Shown here: piece after piece, positions 6,475-7,436 of the stretch
Layout of the letters: each line of letters starts with the position of its first letter
Numbering within the stretch: position 1 is the first letter of the stretch
Origin: an uncultured Clostridia bacterium
Lineage (GTDB): Bacteria; Bacillota; Clostridia; UBA1381
NCBI GenBank assembly: GCA_934454745.1
Contig: CAKSGP010000070.1
Coordinates: forward strand, 1-7,436
Length of the DNA: 7,436 nucleotides
Direction: 5' to 3'
Program-made: the position numbers and the translations under genes
The notes under the pieces: model-generated
Database searches by the model: none
What the model saw: the letters and a program-made list of their open reading frames with translations, nothing else
Told to the model about the DNA's origin: nothing

Positions 6475-7314
6475 TTATTTCATAAGCCATTTTAGTTTCT
6501 GTTCTGTTGCGTGTTTCATTATTGTTTCAAGCTCGGCTCTGTCGCCCTTTAGGGTTGCCTGTTTAATTCTTTCAAGACAATCCTGAAATTCGGTTATACG
6601 GTATGCAAGATGCTCTTTGTTCTCCACAAAAAGCTCACTCCACATTTTCTCGTTGATAACCGCAATCCTTGTGCAGTCCTGCAAGCTTCCGCCGGCAAAT
6701 GAACTGCCCCTTTCAATCAATGGATTGTCGCACAAAGCAACTGCAACCACGTGCATAAGCTGTGATGTGTACGCAATAATCGAATCATGCTCATCAGGAG
6801 TTGTTGTCACAACCTCACGACAGCCTATATATTTTGCCATATCACGTATAAGCTGTATATTTTCAGGCTTATTTGACTTGTCAGGTGTTATGATGTATGG
6901 TGCATTATCATAAAGTGTATCGGTGGAGCTTTTATATCCGCCTACTTCTCTGCCTGCCATAGGGTGTCCGCCGATAAAATCAACTGTATCGGGGAGGATT
7001 TTTTTCATTTCCTTTACTATAAATCCCTTAACACCCGTTACATCAGTAATTACCGCACCATCTTTTATGCGGTGCACATTCTCCTTTACAAAATCAATGT
7101 TAAGCTGTGGGTACAGACACATTATTATAAGATCTGCGTCATCCATAGCATCGCCTGCATTATTATATCCTTCATCTATTACACCGTCAGCAAGTGCAAG
7201 ATCAAGGCTTTCTTGGGATCTGTTGTATGCCGCAATCGTACAATTGCGAAATCCTCTTAATCGGTGTGCCATTGATCCGCCCATAAGTCCAAGACCAATT
7301 ATTGCAATTTTCAT
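6475..7314 (-). CDS. tyrA: Prephenate dehydrogenase (tyrosine biosynthesis)
   Basis: TyrA oxidatively decarboxylates prephenate to 4-hydroxyphenylpyruvate with NAD(P)+. Its 279 residues match the monofunctional form: no chorismate mutase domain in front and no ACT domain behind. The Rossmann start is MKIAIIGLGLMGGS with the GLGLMGGS loop (7-14). GGHPMAGREVGGY has H117, a prephenate-site histidine. YTSQLMHVVAVAL and SFAGGSLQDCTRIA are helical-domain blocks seen in the family. AAAGGAG lies 6 nt before the ATG at 7314. Missing an ACT domain suggests no tyrosine feedback through that route. An arogenate dehydrogenase is possible, since the families overlap. It is cotranscribed between a sulfur amino acid gene (33-nt gap) and queF (25-nt gap). 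Confidence 0.9.
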   Translation of the reverse strand: MKIAIIGLGLMGGSMAHRLRGFRNCTIAAYNRSQESLDLALADGVIDEGYNNAGDAMDDADLIIMCLYPQLNIDFVKENVHRIKDGAVITDVTGVKGFIVKEMKKILPDTVDFIGGHPMAGREVGGYKSSTDTLYDNAPYIITPDKSNKPENIQLIRDMAKYIGCREVVTTTPDEHDSIIAYTSQLMHVVAVALCDNPLIERGSSFAGGSLQDCTRIAVINEKMWSELFVENKEHLAYRITEFQDCLERIKQATLKGDRAELETIMKHATEQKLKWLMK

Positions 7315-7347
7315 AGTTGCTCCTTTTCTCTGTTTGCATAGTGAATT

Positions 7348-7436
7348 TTATTGAGCATTATTTAATGCCTGATCAATATCTGCAATAATATCATCTGCAT
7401 TCTCAATTCCTACGCTGAATCTTACAAGATCAGGAC
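7348..7436 (-). CDS. PLP-dependent cystathionine gamma-synthase / O-acetylhomoserine sulfhydrylase family, C-terminal fragment
   Basis: Only the last 28 codons are inside the window, ending with TAA at 7350-7348; the start lies beyond 7436. The residues PDLVRFSVGIENADDIIADI are the distinctive C-terminal end of the Cys/Met-metabolism PLP enzymes (MetB, MetC, MetY, methionine gamma-lyase), which typically close with L-x-R-x-S-x-G-I-E followed by a short helix. Which reaction it catalyses cannot be settled without the rest of the protein. It is first seen in the operon, 33 nt upstream of tyrA, so any operon promoter must lie outside the window. Confidence 0.85.
   Translation of the reverse strand, partial: PDLVRFSVGIENADDIIADIDQALNNAQ

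Noticed and set aside
6923..7354. Plus-strand open frame (143 codons) opposite tyrA
   Set aside because: It is antisense to the well-conserved Rossmann domain of TyrA and its Ser/Pro/Ile-rich translation resembles nothing known.
1..7436. CRISPR arrays, tRNA/rRNA genes, transposases, phage genes or toxin-antitoxin pairs
   Set aside because: No regularly spaced repeats, no cloverleaf or rRNA sequence, and no ORF with such signatures were seen on either strand.

Overview
The window reads as chromosomal DNA from an anaerobic, low-to-mid GC Firmicute of the Clostridia type. This rests on strong AGGAGG-like ribosome binding sites, extended -10 promoters of the form TGATATAAT, a secreted nuclease with a 'copper amine oxidase N-terminal-like' stalk domain, and the protein sequences themselves. 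I cannot name the genus. There is no rRNA, tRNA, CRISPR array, insertion sequence or phage gene.

Left part (1-2640, + strand): the 3' end of an operon of oxidoreductases. It holds the C-terminal half of a zinc-type medium-chain dehydrogenase, a Gfo/Idh/MocA-family oxidoreductase translationally coupled to it (ATGA overlap), and a PIG3-type quinone oxidoreductase. The operon closes at a strong intrinsic terminator. The set suggests stepwise oxidation or reduction of a sugar, polyol or related small molecule; the substrate cannot be read from the sequence.

Middle (2641-4110): a single-gene unit with its own promoter and a convergent terminator, encoding a secreted EndA/NUC1-type DNA/RNA non-specific endonuclease with an N-terminal stalk domain and a C-terminal Cys/His tail. 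Just after it lies a second extended -10 sequence directly in front of a hairpin-plus-T-run. This is either the nuclease gene terminator alone or a very short independent transcript.

Right part (4111-7436, - strand, converging on the nuclease gene): a tightly packed metabolic operon. In transcription order it has the end of a PLP-dependent sulfur amino acid enzyme (cystathionine gamma-synthase / O-acetylhomoserine sulfhydrylase family), prephenate dehydrogenase (tyrA), then queF, queC, queD and queE. QueD, QueE, QueC and QueF together convert 7,8-dihydroneopterin triphosphate, via 6-carboxy-tetrahydropterin, CDG and preQ0, to preQ1, the precursor inserted into tRNA as queuosine. The key catalytic residues of all four are visible. 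GTP cyclohydrolase I, tgt, queA and queG/queH are not in the window.

The most unexplained stretch is the 149-nt spacer between queF and queC, which carries nested inverted repeats and a hairpin beside the queC ribosome binding site. It does not match a preQ1 riboswitch that I can recognise. I found no strong evidence of an undescribed multi-gene system; most of the window is well-understood metabolism.
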